Below, in pieces: positions 45,155 through 56,994 of a stretch of DNA of 64,000 bases (positions are counted from its first letter, which is position 1; every line of letters starts with the position of its first letter). Made by a program: the position numbers and the translations under genes. Under the pieces are notes generated by a model that was given only the letters and a program-made list of their open reading frames with translations, was not told where the DNA came from and ran no database searches. The DNA comes from Alnus glutinosa (Eukaryota > Streptophyta > Magnoliopsida > Fagales > Betulaceae), in NCBI RefSeq assembly GCF_958979055.1, contig NC_084886.1, positions 51,171,654 through 51,235,653 of the forward strand, read 5' to 3'.

Positions 45155-46000
45155 CCACATAAATTTCGTGAATCCCACTCCATGTATCTACAAAAGTGTA
45201 CAACAGTTGCGAAGAAATCTTTCCTCCTATAATATATACCCTTATGCATAGTAGGGTCAAATTGTACGATTGTAAAGCATCTGCATGGCGATTTTGAATT
45301 TAAAATAAAAAAATAGACCTAAAAAAAATTAAAAAAAAAGGAATACATTGGCTTTTCTGAAGTAAATACAAAATGCATTTGATCTACAATTCTGTCTGGA
45401 GAAGCACCGCATATCAATGCATGAATTTTTTTTTTATCATTTCTCTCTTGATTTATTATCATCATGAAGATAGGCTGCATCGTGTTGAAGGTTGAAACAA
45501 GGGCGCCTTGCGACGGTGCAAGGAGTGGCGATGCCTATACATGCAGCTGGCAACACCACCTTGCCACCATCCACATCGAATATCTCTTCTCTCTTTGCTG
45601 GATCGGTTCCACCTTTAGGCGATTCCTTCTCTATCTCCCACTACACCCTTGCCATCTTGCTCCACCAGATTCCTCGACGTGTCCCCTTCCCACTCCCCTT
45701 CATTTGCACCATCACTTAGGGCATACAATAATGCCTATACACGCAGCCAATATAACCTATGTTCAATGTAATTTACATGTTTGACAAAAAAGGAATTTAA
45801 GGAAAAAGTGGTTTTCAAAGAACGGTTTTAAAGAAGGTTCAAATAGTGGGAAGACCGGTTTATGAAATAAAGATTAAAATTCCAAAGATTTGAAGTAAAA
45901 GAAAAAAAAAAAAAAAAAAGTAATGAAAGAAAGATAGGTTAAAAGGAAAGTTTAAAAAAAAAAAAAGAAAAAAAAAAAAGGTAATAAGGTAAAGTTACAG
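45155..46000. other. Gene-free sequence
   Basis: The open frames at 45464-45784 have no recognisable domain and a GC content somewhat above the surroundings; they may be a gene scrap, but nothing supports an identity. Confidence 0.3.
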
Positions 46001-46004
46001 AAAT

Positions 46005-46300
46005 CACACTTGGCAGTTGGCGCCGATTTGGTGCTCGGTCATGTTGTGAATGATATTTTCATGGCTTGGCTTCGGTCTAGCACTTAGTCATGTGAAAATT
46101 ACTTGTGGTATCGGTTTGTTGCTTGGTCACAATTTGTAGTTTAGGAAATCACATGGTGTTCGATTATTTGATGATCACATGTGGCGTCGGTATGGTGAGC
46201 AATCATGTTGTGTTCAATTTTTCCATGGTGTTGGTTTGGTGAGCAGTCAAGGTGTGACTGATTATTTCCATGATGTCAATCTTGTGCTAGGTCATAAGAA
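46005..46300. repeat. Degenerate tandem repeat of GGTTTGGTGCTCGGTCATG type
   Basis: Five or six imperfect units of about 45-65 bp, each with TCGGTTTGGTG or similar and GGTCAYG, and with TTCCATGG variants. The function is unknown; it may belong to a retroelement LTR. Confidence 0.5.
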
Positions 46301-46498
46301 ACATCACTATAGTTCATGAATAGATGTCTAGTAAGATGATAACAAGGAAAGTTAGATGAGTTAAATAATAATAATAATATAAATTAAAAAAATTAAATTA
46401 AAAAAAGTTAAAAATAAAATAAAATAAAATTGATGTTCTTAATTTAAGAATATGTATATATGTTTGAGGTTACAAGGCGTGTTTTGTTTTAAGTATAT

Positions 46499-47656
46499 GG
46501 GTTAAATACCGTATTGGTACTTCAGTTTTACGTGATTTTAAATTTAGTACCTCAGTTTTGTTTTGTATCATAGGTGGTACCTGAATTAAGGGTAAAAACC
46601 CATTTGGTACTTCTGTTAGATTTTTCGTCCGAATTTTAACGTCTCGCCACGTGTCAACCGCTGAGGTTGACACGTGGCACTACATAAAAAAAATTAAAAA
46701 TAAAAAATTGAAATCTTTAAAAAATGATAAAAAATAATAAAATTTTAAAAAAGAAAATTAAAAAAAGAAAAAAGAAGAGGGGTGGCTGAGCCACCCCCCT
46801 TGGCCGGTCTGGGGTGGCCGAACCATCCCATAGGGGGTGGTTCGGCCACCCCACAGTTGAAAAAAAAAAAAAAAAAAAAAATTTGAAGGGTTTTGGCCCT
46901 AGGGGGTGGTTCGGCCACCCCCATACAAGGCGGCCTGGGGTGGCCGAACCACCCCCGTGGCCCATGGGGGTGGTTCGGCCACCCCAAGGGCAAACCCTCA
47001 ATTTCTTTTTGGATGGGTTTTGGCCCTTGGGGGTGGCCGAACCACCCCCGTGGCCCTAGAGGGTGGTTTGGCCACCCTCAAGGTCAAACCCTCATTTTTT
47101 TTTTTGATGGGTTTTGGCCCTTGGGGGTGGCCGAACCACCCCCTAGGGCCATGAGGGTGGTTCGGCCACCCCCATACCGGGCGGACTAGGGGTGGCCGAT
47201 CCACCCCCATGGCCCTAGGGGGTGGTTCGGCCACCCCCAAGGGCCAAAACCCATAATTTTTTTTTTCTTTTTTTCTTTTTTTCTACCATGGGGTGGGGTG
47301 GCCGAGCCACCCCATGGGGGGTGGTTGGGCCACCCCAGACTGGCCAGACCGGCCAAGGGGGTGGCTCAGCCACCCCTCTTCTTTTTTCTTTTTTTAATTT
47401 TCTTTTTTAAAATTTTATTATTTTTAATCATTTTTTAAAGATTTCAATTTTTAACTTTTAATTTTTTTTATGTAGTGCCACATGTCAACCTCAGCGGTTG
47501 ACACGTGGCGAGACGTTAAAATTCAGACGGAAAATCTAACAGAGGTACCAAATGGGTTTTTACCCTTAATTCAGGTACCTCCTATGATACAAAACAAAAC
47601 TGAGGTACTAAATTTAAAATCACGTAAAACTCAGGTACCAATAGGGTATTTAACCC
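46499..47656. mobile_element. Mutator-like foldback element filled with palindromic GGTGGTTCGGCCACC units
   Basis: A 1158-bp element. Outer arms of about 230 bp are inverted copies: GGGTTAAATACCGTATTGG, then CGCCACGTGTCAACCGCTGA and so on, mirrored to GTATTTAACCC. Flanks are TAAGTATAT and TAAGTATAG (46490-46498 and 47657-47665; 8 of 9). The core (46775-47385) is an array of GGTGGTTCGGCCACC and GGTGGCCGAACCACC units alternating in orientation, separated by GGCCCTAGGG-type palindromes and short A/T runs. Open frames in all six phases, encoding GWFGHP or VAEPP repeats, result from this composition and are not proteins. Confidence 0.88.
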
Positions 47657-47689
47657 TAAGTATAGGGTTGCTTAATTTTATTTATTTTT

Positions 47690-47795
47690 TGACATGTCCA
47701 CACAAGAGGGGGAGGGGAGAGAATTTGAACTAGTGACCTTCACTTCATGAAGTATAGTTTCTATCCGATTAAACTATTCCTTAAGAACAAGTATA
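47690..47795 (-). mobile_element. tRNA-derived SINE-like sequence
   Basis: On the minus strand an A-box-like TAGTTTAATCGG (47776-47765) is followed about 30 bp later by a B-box-like GGTCACTAGTTCAAATTC (47738-47721), the internal RNA polymerase III promoter layout. The 3' part is CTCCCCTCCCCCTC-rich. Full boundaries are not clear. Confidence 0.45.
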
Positions 47796-47799
47796 TTGC

Positions 47800-49000
47800 T
47801 TAATATTATTGATCCTTAACAGACCTCATGCCTACTCGAGTCATGCACTCAATGTGGAAGACCAAGCCACAAGATTGGTTATGAATGGGAATGAGGGTCA
47901 TTTGGTATGAATAAAAATAGGCTTAGGGTCCAATGCTAGCACTTACACAAAAGTTAAAAAGCCACAATAAGCCTTAGGTAAAAAAGATCCCATTATTTTT
48001 TTATTTTAAAGAAAAAAACTCGTTTACTAGGTCTCTATTTTCTATTAACTTAATCATAAGAGGCTCCTTTGCTGATCTATGGGCGGGCGCGCTACTTTGA
48101 TGGTTCTCTCCTTATTTTGTAAGCACCCACACTTTAGGTCAAGTTCAATCATGCAAAAATATACATCAACAAAAACCATGTGATAGTTGAGATGGATGAT
48201 GGATCACATGTAAATCATGTTGATCTTATTTTACTCTTCTGTTGATCGTTATTTTTCTTCAATAGCCAACGTCAGTTGGGTATGCAGGTAAAAAGGATAT
48301 TAATGCTCAGTCACAACTTGGAGGGTAATGCATTTTCACCATTCCTGCTGCTAATGCCTTCAAAATTGCTCTTTTTGTATGCTTGTTTAGCTACAGGAGA
48401 TGTACTTACTCAAATCTGAACCGAAGAGCTACATTTTGGTGTTCTTAAATTAAAAGCTCCCATATGCCACTGTTACGGCTTGTTGGGAATAAATCTCATT
48501 TTCAGGTTCCAATCAATCACATCTACATGGAAGATAATCCACTTGTTAGAGGAAGATAAATCAAAATCCCCTTCTTATGGAACACTACATTCATATAACA
48601 ATTAATACGATATACTCATAGAATTCCACTCAAATATGAAGATTGTACGGATAATCATTACAGAATCCCCTTTAATGAAGAATGTAATCCTAAGAGATAA
48701 AAGACACCGATATAATAGCAATATTCTACCTTTAAGCTACTTAGAGTTCTACAAGACACGATGCATCGATTCATTTCGAAAATCCTAACTCATTACTATA
48801 TTTTTACTCTAAACAAACATGCTAATTCAAGCACAGGATCCTTTGGTGAGAATCAAGCCATAAAAAAAATTGCCGCAACCAAGCTTTATGCCACTGTTAA
48901 ATCTCAATTTATTAGTCTTTTAGTGATTAATTTAATTTAATTGAAATTGAAATGACAACATTGCAGCGATGCATAGATATAACTCATGCCATTTCTGTGG
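47800..49000. other. Gene-free sequence upstream of the PP2C promoter
   Basis: No gene, repeat or element recognised. Confidence 0.4.
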
Positions 49001-49049
49001 AAGGATGATCCTCATGCCGTGGCTTCCTTCGATTATGAGCAAATCGTTT

Positions 49050-49576
49050 CAAGACACGTGTTTGTTTCCTATGGGACTTCATTAAAGAACACTGTTCTCA
49101 AACCGCATGCTGCCACGGTGCCACCCATCAACATTCATTCATGAGTCGGTCACGTCCTGCATGACCCAATCATAGCCCTTGATATTTTCATCCTAATTCG
49201 TATAATATAACACAAAATTATTTAATAAATAAAAGAAAGAAAAAACCATAGCGGACCTCGACACGAAACATCGGCAGGGACACAAGGTACGAGGTCTAAG
49301 TCCGGCACGCGACCCCGCATCACGCGACACGCGTCCTCTTCCCCACCACGATATGTGACTTCGTCGAACATTCAATATTGTCCTAGAGCGAAAGACTAGA
49401 CCACCAAAAAAGCAAAAGCGGCATTCAGCATACCGAGACGCCACGTAATGTCCTTTCTAGATACCAACTCTAAATCTTTTTTCACCAAACTGAATCACTA
49501 ACCGCAGGATCGGTTCTCCACGTGTCCCGAAACATCATCTTCACCGCCCACGTCTCTGTTTGAAAAATCAAAGTCA
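49050..49576 (+). promoter_or_regulatory. PP2C promoter with ABRE-like G-boxes
   Basis: ACACGTGT (49054-49061) and CACGTGTC (49519-49526) are ABRE-type ACGTG cores. A further CCACGTCTC (about 49549) and ACACGCGTCC (about 49327) lie nearby. bZIP ABF/AREB factors bind such motifs, and clade A PP2C genes are commonly ABA-induced, so ABA or stress induction is likely. If translation starts at 49736, these sites are 210-680 bp upstream. Confidence 0.5.
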
Positions 49577-50906
49577 GTGGTCCACGAAAGCCCATCTGTC
49601 CCCGATCCAACGGTCTTGAAAAACCGACGGCCAAGATTCCATGCTTTTTTCTATAGTACTCCGTTTGGAAATCGCCATAGCTTTCACAGTTTCACGCGAA
49701 TGAGAACGAGGCCGAAGCCTGAGTTCACGGTAGCAATGGATCTCCGAAGGATGACGTTAGATTCCGGCCAAATGACCCAACTCACGGTGACCAAAACCAA
49801 GAGCGCTCGCCTGAAAAGGCTGAAGGTCCGGAGACTGAAGTACACGTGTCGAACGAAGACCCACGTGGAGGAAGAGAAACAATTGGACGAGAACAAGAAG
49901 GAGATATCATTGTCGTTGTCCTCGTCTGCAGAAAACAAGGTGGTTTTGTCGTGCCAGAGAGACAGTCCGGCGAGTTTCACTGCTCACGGCTCTGTGTCGG
50001 TGATAGGGAGGAGGAGAGAGATGGAAGACACGGTGAGAGTGGAACTGGGGTTCATGACAAAGAGAAACAACACAGTGTATGACTTCTTTGGGGTGTACGA
50101 TGGGCATGGCGGGCCGCACGTGGCGAGGGCGTGCGAGGAGAGGTTGCATGGGGTTATGGTGGAGGAGGTGGGAGGTGATCAGGGTAGAGATAATGGTGAG
50201 GGGGTGGAGTACTGGGAGAGAGTGATGGAAGGGTGTTTTGGTAAAATGGACGAGGAGGTGAGGGGGAGTGGGGTCGGGAGGACGGTGGGGTCAACGGTGG
50301 TTGTGGCGGTGGTGGGGGAGGAGGAGGTGGTGGTGGCCAACTGTGGGGACTGTAGGGCGGTGATGTGCAGGGGTGGTGGGGGGGCTTTGGCCTTGTCTAA
50401 GGATCATAAGGTACGTACGGGTTTGATGTACTTTTCCTTTTATTCCTTTAATTTCCCCAAAAAGAAAAACGCTACTGGAAGAAACGGTTTCAGGCCGGAG
50501 ATCGAAACGAGGAAAGGTCATAGAACGTAGATTATTGAAAGCAAAGAAAAATGGCGGTACTCTAGTAGCTTAGGAAGATAGGCATCATAGAACATATATA
50601 GATTAATAATTTTTAATATGCGTTCGTATTTAAGGAATTTTTCATGGTAGAATTAATGTCTAAGAATATTACAGCATCTTGACCTATGTCTAAAAGATTC
50701 AGAAGGTTATATTGGTTATATTCCAAGACCGGATTGCCAAATTGAGGGAGGAAATCGGCCGGATCGGACAAGGTTATATTGGTAAACACAATGCGGGTCT
50801 AGAACCTAAATTATTTTCGTCCACTTTCTATTAAATTTTTTACGGGTATTGTCATGTCATACCAATTCAAAAGATGACGTGTTCGATCCGTATAATAAGA
50901 AGTATA

Positions 50907-50971
<65 letters not shown>

Positions 50972-51542
50972 AAGAAAAAAGAAAATGAAAAATGTCATAG
51001 TTGGAACATTTTTTTCATTTTTTAATATTATTATTATTGTTGTTATTGTTGGTACCTTAATTTAAAGGTATTCCAATAATATGGGATCAGTGAATGGCTT
51101 TTCCAAGCTCCAATAGAATACAAAATATAGAGTTAATTAGTTAATGAACTTAAATATGAAGGTAAAGTTGTTGGTGAATTTACTTCAATGTCAATGCCAT
51201 GTTGCAAGTCTAAGAAAGAGCCCATGATAGGGTCATTTTGGGCCATTGCGAGGAAATTAGAAAGTGATCAACTTCTGCTATGCACAACTTTTAATTTGTT
51301 TCACTAGGGGGAGCACTTATTTTCAATTTGCTTTCTACTTTGGTTAGAACGCGCGTACAACTATTTTGTCAAAGGGAAAAATACCTTTTACCACCTAAAA
51401 TTTCACTACCTTTACCATGCTTTTGTCTCTAATTTTTAAAAATGTTAATTTTGTCCATTTGTTACTTAAGTCCATCTTCTCTAATGAAAATCAACCGACG
51501 TGGATTTTTAGAAAGAATGTCCTCAAAATAATAATAATAAAA

Positions 51543-51574
<32 letters not shown>

Positions 51575-53577
51575 TCCTTTTCGGCCATCCCAAAGGGTCC
51601 CCCATTCTGCCAACTTGGGGTGGTTTTGTTTTTTCCCTAGCCTGTTTCTCAAAAAAGAAAAAGAAAAAGCTGTTTTATCACACATGGGTCAATTTCGTTA
51701 GAGAAGACATACTTGAGTAATGGATGGGCAATACATTTCCACTTTCAAAAACTTAGTGATGGTACATTGCCAATTTTTAAACATTCAAGGCAAAAGTGGT
51801 GAAATTTTAACTTGGAGGGTAAAACCTATTAAAGTGGTAAAAAGTGGCAAAAAGTGATATTTTCAAAGTCCCGGCCCTTAGTTTACTTGTATCTTTCAGT
51901 TTCATTATAGTTATGATAAAGATAGATATTTCTTCAATTATAAGAATTGAGCTTTATATATATATATATATATATATGCAGCAATTTACAAATCTTACTA
52001 GTGAAATCATTTCTGCGTGTAGCCTGACAGACCAGATGAGTTGAATAGAATTGAAGCCGCTGGTGGAAAGGTCATAAACTGGGATGGACAACGTGTTCTA
52101 GGAGTTCTTACCACTTCTAGATCAATAGGTATGTTTTAAGTTCCTACATGCCCATAATATTAATTGGGATTCAACTAGCTTTTTTCACAGAATAAAGATG
52201 GTTTATCGTGCTTGTGATCATTCAAATTCTAGTCTAATGTAGGAAAGAAAATGTTGATTATAGTTACTGAGCAAAAAATTTAAAGCATAAATGACTTACA
52301 CTAGTTCCTTGTCACGATCCAGGGACGCGTTAGTTACATCTTTTGATATACTCCAAAAGTACTAGTTAAAATTACAGTTGAAGCTTCTTTTTGCACCGAT
52401 AGATCTAGGAATTTAATTTGAAGGGGCCATACTGCATCGAAATTTTTGTCAGGGGCCAAACCGTCAAAGACCCAAAAAAAAAAGACAAATATTTTATATA
52501 TATATATATATATATATACATCTTCTACGCATCTCATTTTCAAATCTACAATTAGATTTATGGAACTAACATTGGGTCTCACAAATTCATTGGTAGATTT
52601 GAAACTTGGTTGTATGGAGATATGTAGAGAATATATGTGTATCATTTCTCGTTTTTTGAAGAGGGGGCCTGGAGGGGGACCATGGTGCCTACCAGTCCCA
52701 CTTGGGTCCATCATTATAAGGTTGGCAATTTTTAACATGATTACGAACCCAACACGAAATTGAAGAGTTAAGATTGAAAAGTCTAACTCGTTTAGCTAAA
52801 TGTGTTGAGTTATTGTTAACTTATATATCCTATATAATCTTATATATACACGCACACAAATTGACATCCCTACATCACAGCTTCTTAAAGTCACGATCTA
52901 ATGTGGGACTTAACTTTTAGGGTATTATTGTTGATTATTAAAACAGTTGTTTGGGAAAAGATTATCTCTTGATATATTCTAAGGCACAGATTAGAAAGGT
53001 CTTATCATTTGTTGGTAAGAGTGCCCCCTATTTACACTTCTAAGCACTTTGCTTATGTCAATGGTGATGAATTCAGGGGTTTTTTTTTTTTTTTTTAAAA
53101 AACTTTCAGGCCAAGTTATTCTTTTAACTCCTTTGGTTTTAATTGGGATGCATGTTAAGCATGATGCCGTATCAAGTAATCTCCAAATAGCACGTATATA
53201 TATAATAGTACATGAAATATCACTATACGATAAATCAACCATTCTCTTTACTTCGTTTTTGAACTTTGGATGCAGGTGATCATTACCTCAGGCCATATGT
53301 TATTTCCAAACCGGAAGTCACAGTGACCAAGCGAACTGATAAGGATGAATTCCTCGTACTCGCTAGCGATGGTTTGTGGGACGTTATCTCCAATGAAGTT
53401 GCATGCCTGGTTGTGAAGAGATGTCTTGACGGACGAATGAGGAGGAATTCCGTAGACGTAGAGGTTGAGAATGAAAGTCGTGCTGCTCAGGCAGCAGCGG
53501 TGTTAGCCGAGCTAGCAATGGCTCGGGGGAGCAAAGACAACACTAGCGTGATTGTAGTTGATTTAAGGAAACCCTGA
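49577..53577 (+). CDS. Clade A protein phosphatase 2C (ABA co-receptor type), three exons
   Basis: Exons 49577-50410, 52023-52128 and 53276-53577 (834 + 106 + 302 nt) join with GT/AG sites into 413 codons. Domain marks appear in order: [20 protein letters not shown] (metal-binding DGHGG), [40 protein letters not shown], then [11 protein letters not shown]. The tryptophan there (about residue 298) corresponds to the lock residue that contacts ABA-bound PYR/PYL receptors. [26 protein letters not shown] and [11 protein letters not shown] follow. All metal ligands look intact. The enzyme dephosphorylates SnRK2 kinases and represses ABA signalling. It most resembles the HAI/AHG-type subgroup. Translation may begin at 49577, or at the in-frame ATG at 49700 or 49736. 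Introns of 1.6 and 1.1 kb contain transposon remnants. Confidence 0.93.
50910..50968. repeat. (AT)n microsatellite in PP2C intron 1
   Basis: About 59 bp of AT dinucleotides. Confidence 0.95.
51380..51830. mobile_element. TIR element in PP2C intron 1
   Basis: The left arm ATACCTTTTACCACCTAAAA, then TTTCACTACCTTTACCATG, is mirrored at the right by AAAAGTGGTGAAATTTTAAC, then GGAGGGTAAAACCTATT. The centre contains A-runs and a TTTCGGCCATCCC / GGGGTGG motif reminiscent of the foldback elements at 46.5 kb. The target duplication was not resolved. It is probably Mutator-like. Confidence 0.55.
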
Positions 53578-53882
53578 GGCTTTCTCAGTCAATAGCAGTC
53601 CTCTCGTTATCTCCACGTACTTGGTCCTGGCAAGCTTTGAGGTTGTTTTGTCAAAAAGCTGAAGGCACGTGCAAGAAATTAAGCTTGATCAATCCGGTAG
53701 CCGACCAAGGATTCATATAGCATGTTGGAAATTACGGATATGGCAGCCTCAGAGTTTTATGGAAACATGGGTACGTACGTATGTGTGTCGTTTAACATAT
53801 ATAATTCATTTATGGTGTTGTTTAACGCTACGCCTCCCTTGAAATCATCTCCATGGCATGGTATTACAAGCATTACGAAATG

Positions 53883-53915
<33 letters not shown>

Positions 53916-54841
53916 GGTGGCTAAAATCTCTTATATAATTGCCAAAGGAAAAAAGAATGCTTGATTGTGGTGAGTATTAATTTGTGGCGTTGTGATGGGC
54001 TCAGCATGTTAGTGTTGTTGGGCTTCTTTCTATTTATATTTTTTTGGGTAAGTGAAGCACAATATTGTCAATTTCAATAGGCAAGGGATCGAGATCTACT
54101 AGAAAGCCTTTGTGCATGCTATTGAACAAGCAAAAGATTCAGCTGCGTGCCTGCGTGGAAGCCGTTCGTTGCGCTCGCTTCTCTTTTTTAAGTGTTTCTT
54201 TTTTTGTCGTTCTGCTTCAGGCTGCCAATATTCCATAAACCATAAGTCATGTAGCCTATTTGCTTTGTCCTCGAGATTTTCGAGCTCAATTTTGGGAGAC
54301 TCCTGCATGGTTGCTTGTTGAAATAGATTGCATGCAAATAGAATTAAGAAATTAAAGTGCATGGATGGATCCTCTCTATTTCAAGTGATTTTATGGTGCA
54401 AATTAGATTTTAAAATTTTAATAATTTATATGTTGTTAAACATCGAATATGTTGTCATATTATTTAAAAATTTTAAATGACATGCATAACATCATCATAT
54501 ACACTATTACACAACATAACGAAATCTTGATAATAAAATAAATTAATCATTTTCATTTCACTAGAAATTATGAGGATTCTATTTGAATCAAGAAGATAAA
54601 TGCTACACACATCTAATTCTCATACTTCGATATGGCACTAAAAATCATCATTGGATCTAAAATTTAATATTAATTTATTTTTTAAAATTTAATAGTGATT
54701 TTTAGGGAGTGAATAGCATTTCTCTGTGAAGAATGTTTACTGTTAATTACTATAACGCATAACCCAAAAAGGCATATTTGGAGTTAATTTGTTGTTTAAC
54801 AACTGAAATGCCTGATGATACGTACGTAGCAATAATATCAA
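53578..54841. other. 3' flank of PP2C and gene-free spacer
   Basis: A T-run lies at about 53885-53913. An 87-codon minus-strand frame (54099-54362) is not supported by any domain. A small inverted-repeat segment (54596-54726, AATGCTACACAC ... GAATAGCATTTCTC) may be a decayed MITE. Confidence 0.35.
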
Positions 54842-55527
54842 GGGTTAAATACCCTAGAGGTACCTGAGTTTTACGTGATTTTAAATTTAGTACCTCAGTT
54901 TTGTTTTGTATCATAGGTGGTACCTGAATTAAGGGTAAAAACCCATTTGGTACCTCTGTTAGATTTTCCGTCCGAATTTTAACGGCTCGCCACGTGTCAA
55001 CCGCTGAGGTTGACACGTGGCACTACATAAAAAAAATTAAAAATTAAAAATTGAAATCTTTAGAAAATGATTAAAAATAATAAAATTTTAAAAAAGAAAA
55101 TTAAAAAAAGAAAAAAGAAGGGGGGTGGCTTGGCCACCATGGGGGTGGCCGGCCACCCCCATTTTGGCCAAGGAGGTGGCCCAGCCACCCCCTTGACCGG
55201 TCTGGCCGGTCTGGGGTGGCCGAACCACCCCATAGGGGGTGGTTTGGCCACCCCACAGTTGAAAAAAAAAATAAATAAATAAAATTGAAGGGTTTTGGCC
55301 CTAGGGGGTGGCCGAACCACCCCCTAGGGCCACGGGGGTGGTTCGGCCACCCCCTAGGGCCAAAACCCATCAAAAAAAAATTGAGGGTTTGCCCTTGGGG
55401 TGGCCGAACCACCCTCTAGGGCCACGGGGGTGGTTCGGCCACCCCCATACAGGCCGGCCTGGGGTGGCCGAACCACCCACGTGGCCCTAGGGGGTGGTTC
55501 GGCCACCCCACAGTTGAAAAAAAACCG
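54842..55527. mobile_element. Truncated Mutator-like foldback element
   Basis: The left arm is intact and nearly identical to that of the element at 46499 (GGGTTAAATACC, then ACGTGATTTTAAATTTAGTA, then CCACGTGTCAACCGCTGAGG). The same GGTGGTTCGGCCACC core follows. Sequence homology stops after CCACAGTTGAAAAAAAA near 55527, and the right arm is missing. Predicted open frames here are artefacts. Confidence 0.85.
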
Positions 55528-55645
55528 TCTGTTACGCTAGACAACCGAGCTTAATTGATGCTTACAATTATATGGTTAAAGCCCACCAAATCTCAAGCTT
55601 GCATGGTAACATTAATATATACATAACATTTGTTTTGTCTGCGAC

Positions 55646-55726
55646 TAGGCTTGGCAATTCGGGTTGACAGGTTGGAACGGGTCAACCCGTCGGATTGTCG
55701 TGTCAACCCGAATGTGATTATTTTTT

Positions 55727-55802
<76 letters not shown>

Positions 55803-56082
55803 CAAAAAAATGCTATAAACGGGTTAGCGGATCGTAAACGTGCCATAAACGGGTTGGTGGGTTGGGGAAAAAAATAATAATAATCGGGTCGCAATCGGGT
55901 TGGCAGACCAACCCACGGGTTGACCCGCCAGACACGATCATAATCGGGTTGACCCGCCAGACACGATCATAATCGGGTTGACCCGATTATGACCCGAACC
56001 CGATTAGCCTAAACCAAAACCCTATATTTTTGTATCGTGTTCGTGCCGGGGTCGCGGGTTGTATCAAAAATTGTCAACCCTA
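55646..56082. mobile_element. hAT MITE, second member, with perfect 8-bp target duplication
   Basis: A 437-bp relative of the 3294-3511 element. It begins TAGGCTTGGCAATTCGGGTT and ends ATTGTCAACCCTA, with flanks TCTGCGAC (55638-55645 and 56083-56090) identical. The interior has repeated GGGTTGACCCG and CAGACACGATCATAATCGGG units and an AT microsatellite (55731-55798). Confidence 0.9.
55731..55798. repeat. (AT)n microsatellite
   Basis: About 68 bp of TA dinucleotides inside the hAT MITE. Confidence 0.95.
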
Positions 56083-56319
56083 TCTGCGACTACCATATGT
56101 TTTTTTAAGCTAGACATGGTTTCATAAACTTCAGAACGAAATAAAATTTCTAAACTATTAAAGGAAAGTGCAAGAACCAAAGCCCAAATACAATTCTCAT
56201 AAGCACTTACACAAGTCTAGCGCGATGTGCAACTTTCCAGACCCGTTGGACGTACGGGAAAGTGAATTCGGGATTTGTTGATATATGTCACGGCAAATGG
56301 TAATAGAAAATGTCAGTTA

Positions 56320-56991
56320 TGCTCCGTTTGTTTCGACGTAAAATGATTTTGTCGTAAAATATTTTCGACGAAGTCATTTTCAAAAAAAATAATTTTCTCG
56401 AAAATATTTTTCGGCGTTCAGTGCGCACGAAAAAATTACGAAAAGCGAAAATGCAATCGTTGCCGGAATCCGGTAACATCCGGTCGCCGTTGCCGGATTC
56501 CGGCGAGCATGTTAGGCCGGATTCCGGCTGGACTCCTCCAGATTTGGCCTGATCAATGGCCGGATTCGGTCAGATCCAGCCAGATTCCCGCCATTTTGGC
56601 CAGATCCGGCCGGCTTCTGACCATGGCCAGATTTCGGCCAGAATTTGGTCCGCCGGCATCCGGCGACGGTGGCCGGATGTCTCCAAATTCCGGCGCCGTC
56701 AGTATTCCGACGGGCGGATGTTGCCGGATTTTGGCGCTGCCTGGATTCCGAAAATCGACTATTGCTGGATTCCAGCAATCGGATATCAAACATGCGTGCA
56801 AGGATCAAGAGTTTAATTTCGAAAAACGATTTACGGTTTTAAAAACCGTAAATCATTTTCCAAAAATTAAATAAACTTTTACGGTCAAACCAAAAATGAT
56901 TTTCGTTGACCATTATTTTCGTCCCTACCAAACACCATAAAATACCAAAATCATTTTCCATAAATCATTTTACGCCAAAACAAACGGAGCA
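56320..56991. mobile_element. Tourist-like (PIF/Harbinger) element, 672 bp, TTA target duplication
   Basis: The inverted termini TGCTCCGTTTGTTT and AAACAAACGGAGCA are perfect over 14 bp, with the similarity continuing (GTAAAATGATTT / AAATCATTTTAC). The flanks are TTA (56317-56319 and 56992-56994). The interior (56460-56790) is GC-rich with repeated GCCGGATTCCGG-type palindromes. A perfect palindrome GATTTACGGTTTT/AAAACCGTAAATC lies at 56828-56854. The frames inside are not genes. Confidence 0.88.
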
Positions 56992-56994
56992 TTA

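Noticed and set aside
45464..45784. 106-codon frame with proline/histidine-rich end
   Set aside because: No domain, and overlapping frames in two phases; it may be a gene scrap but cannot be identified.
46814..47189. Several overlapping open frames encoding GWFGHP/VAEPP repeats
   Set aside because: They occur in many frames on both strands because the palindromic GC-rich core of a transposon lacks stop codons; they have no start context and no domain.
54099..54362. 87-codon minus-strand frame with a charged C-terminus
   Set aside because: It is the only moderately protein-like frame in that spacer, but there is no recognised family, no splice partner and no promoter evidence.
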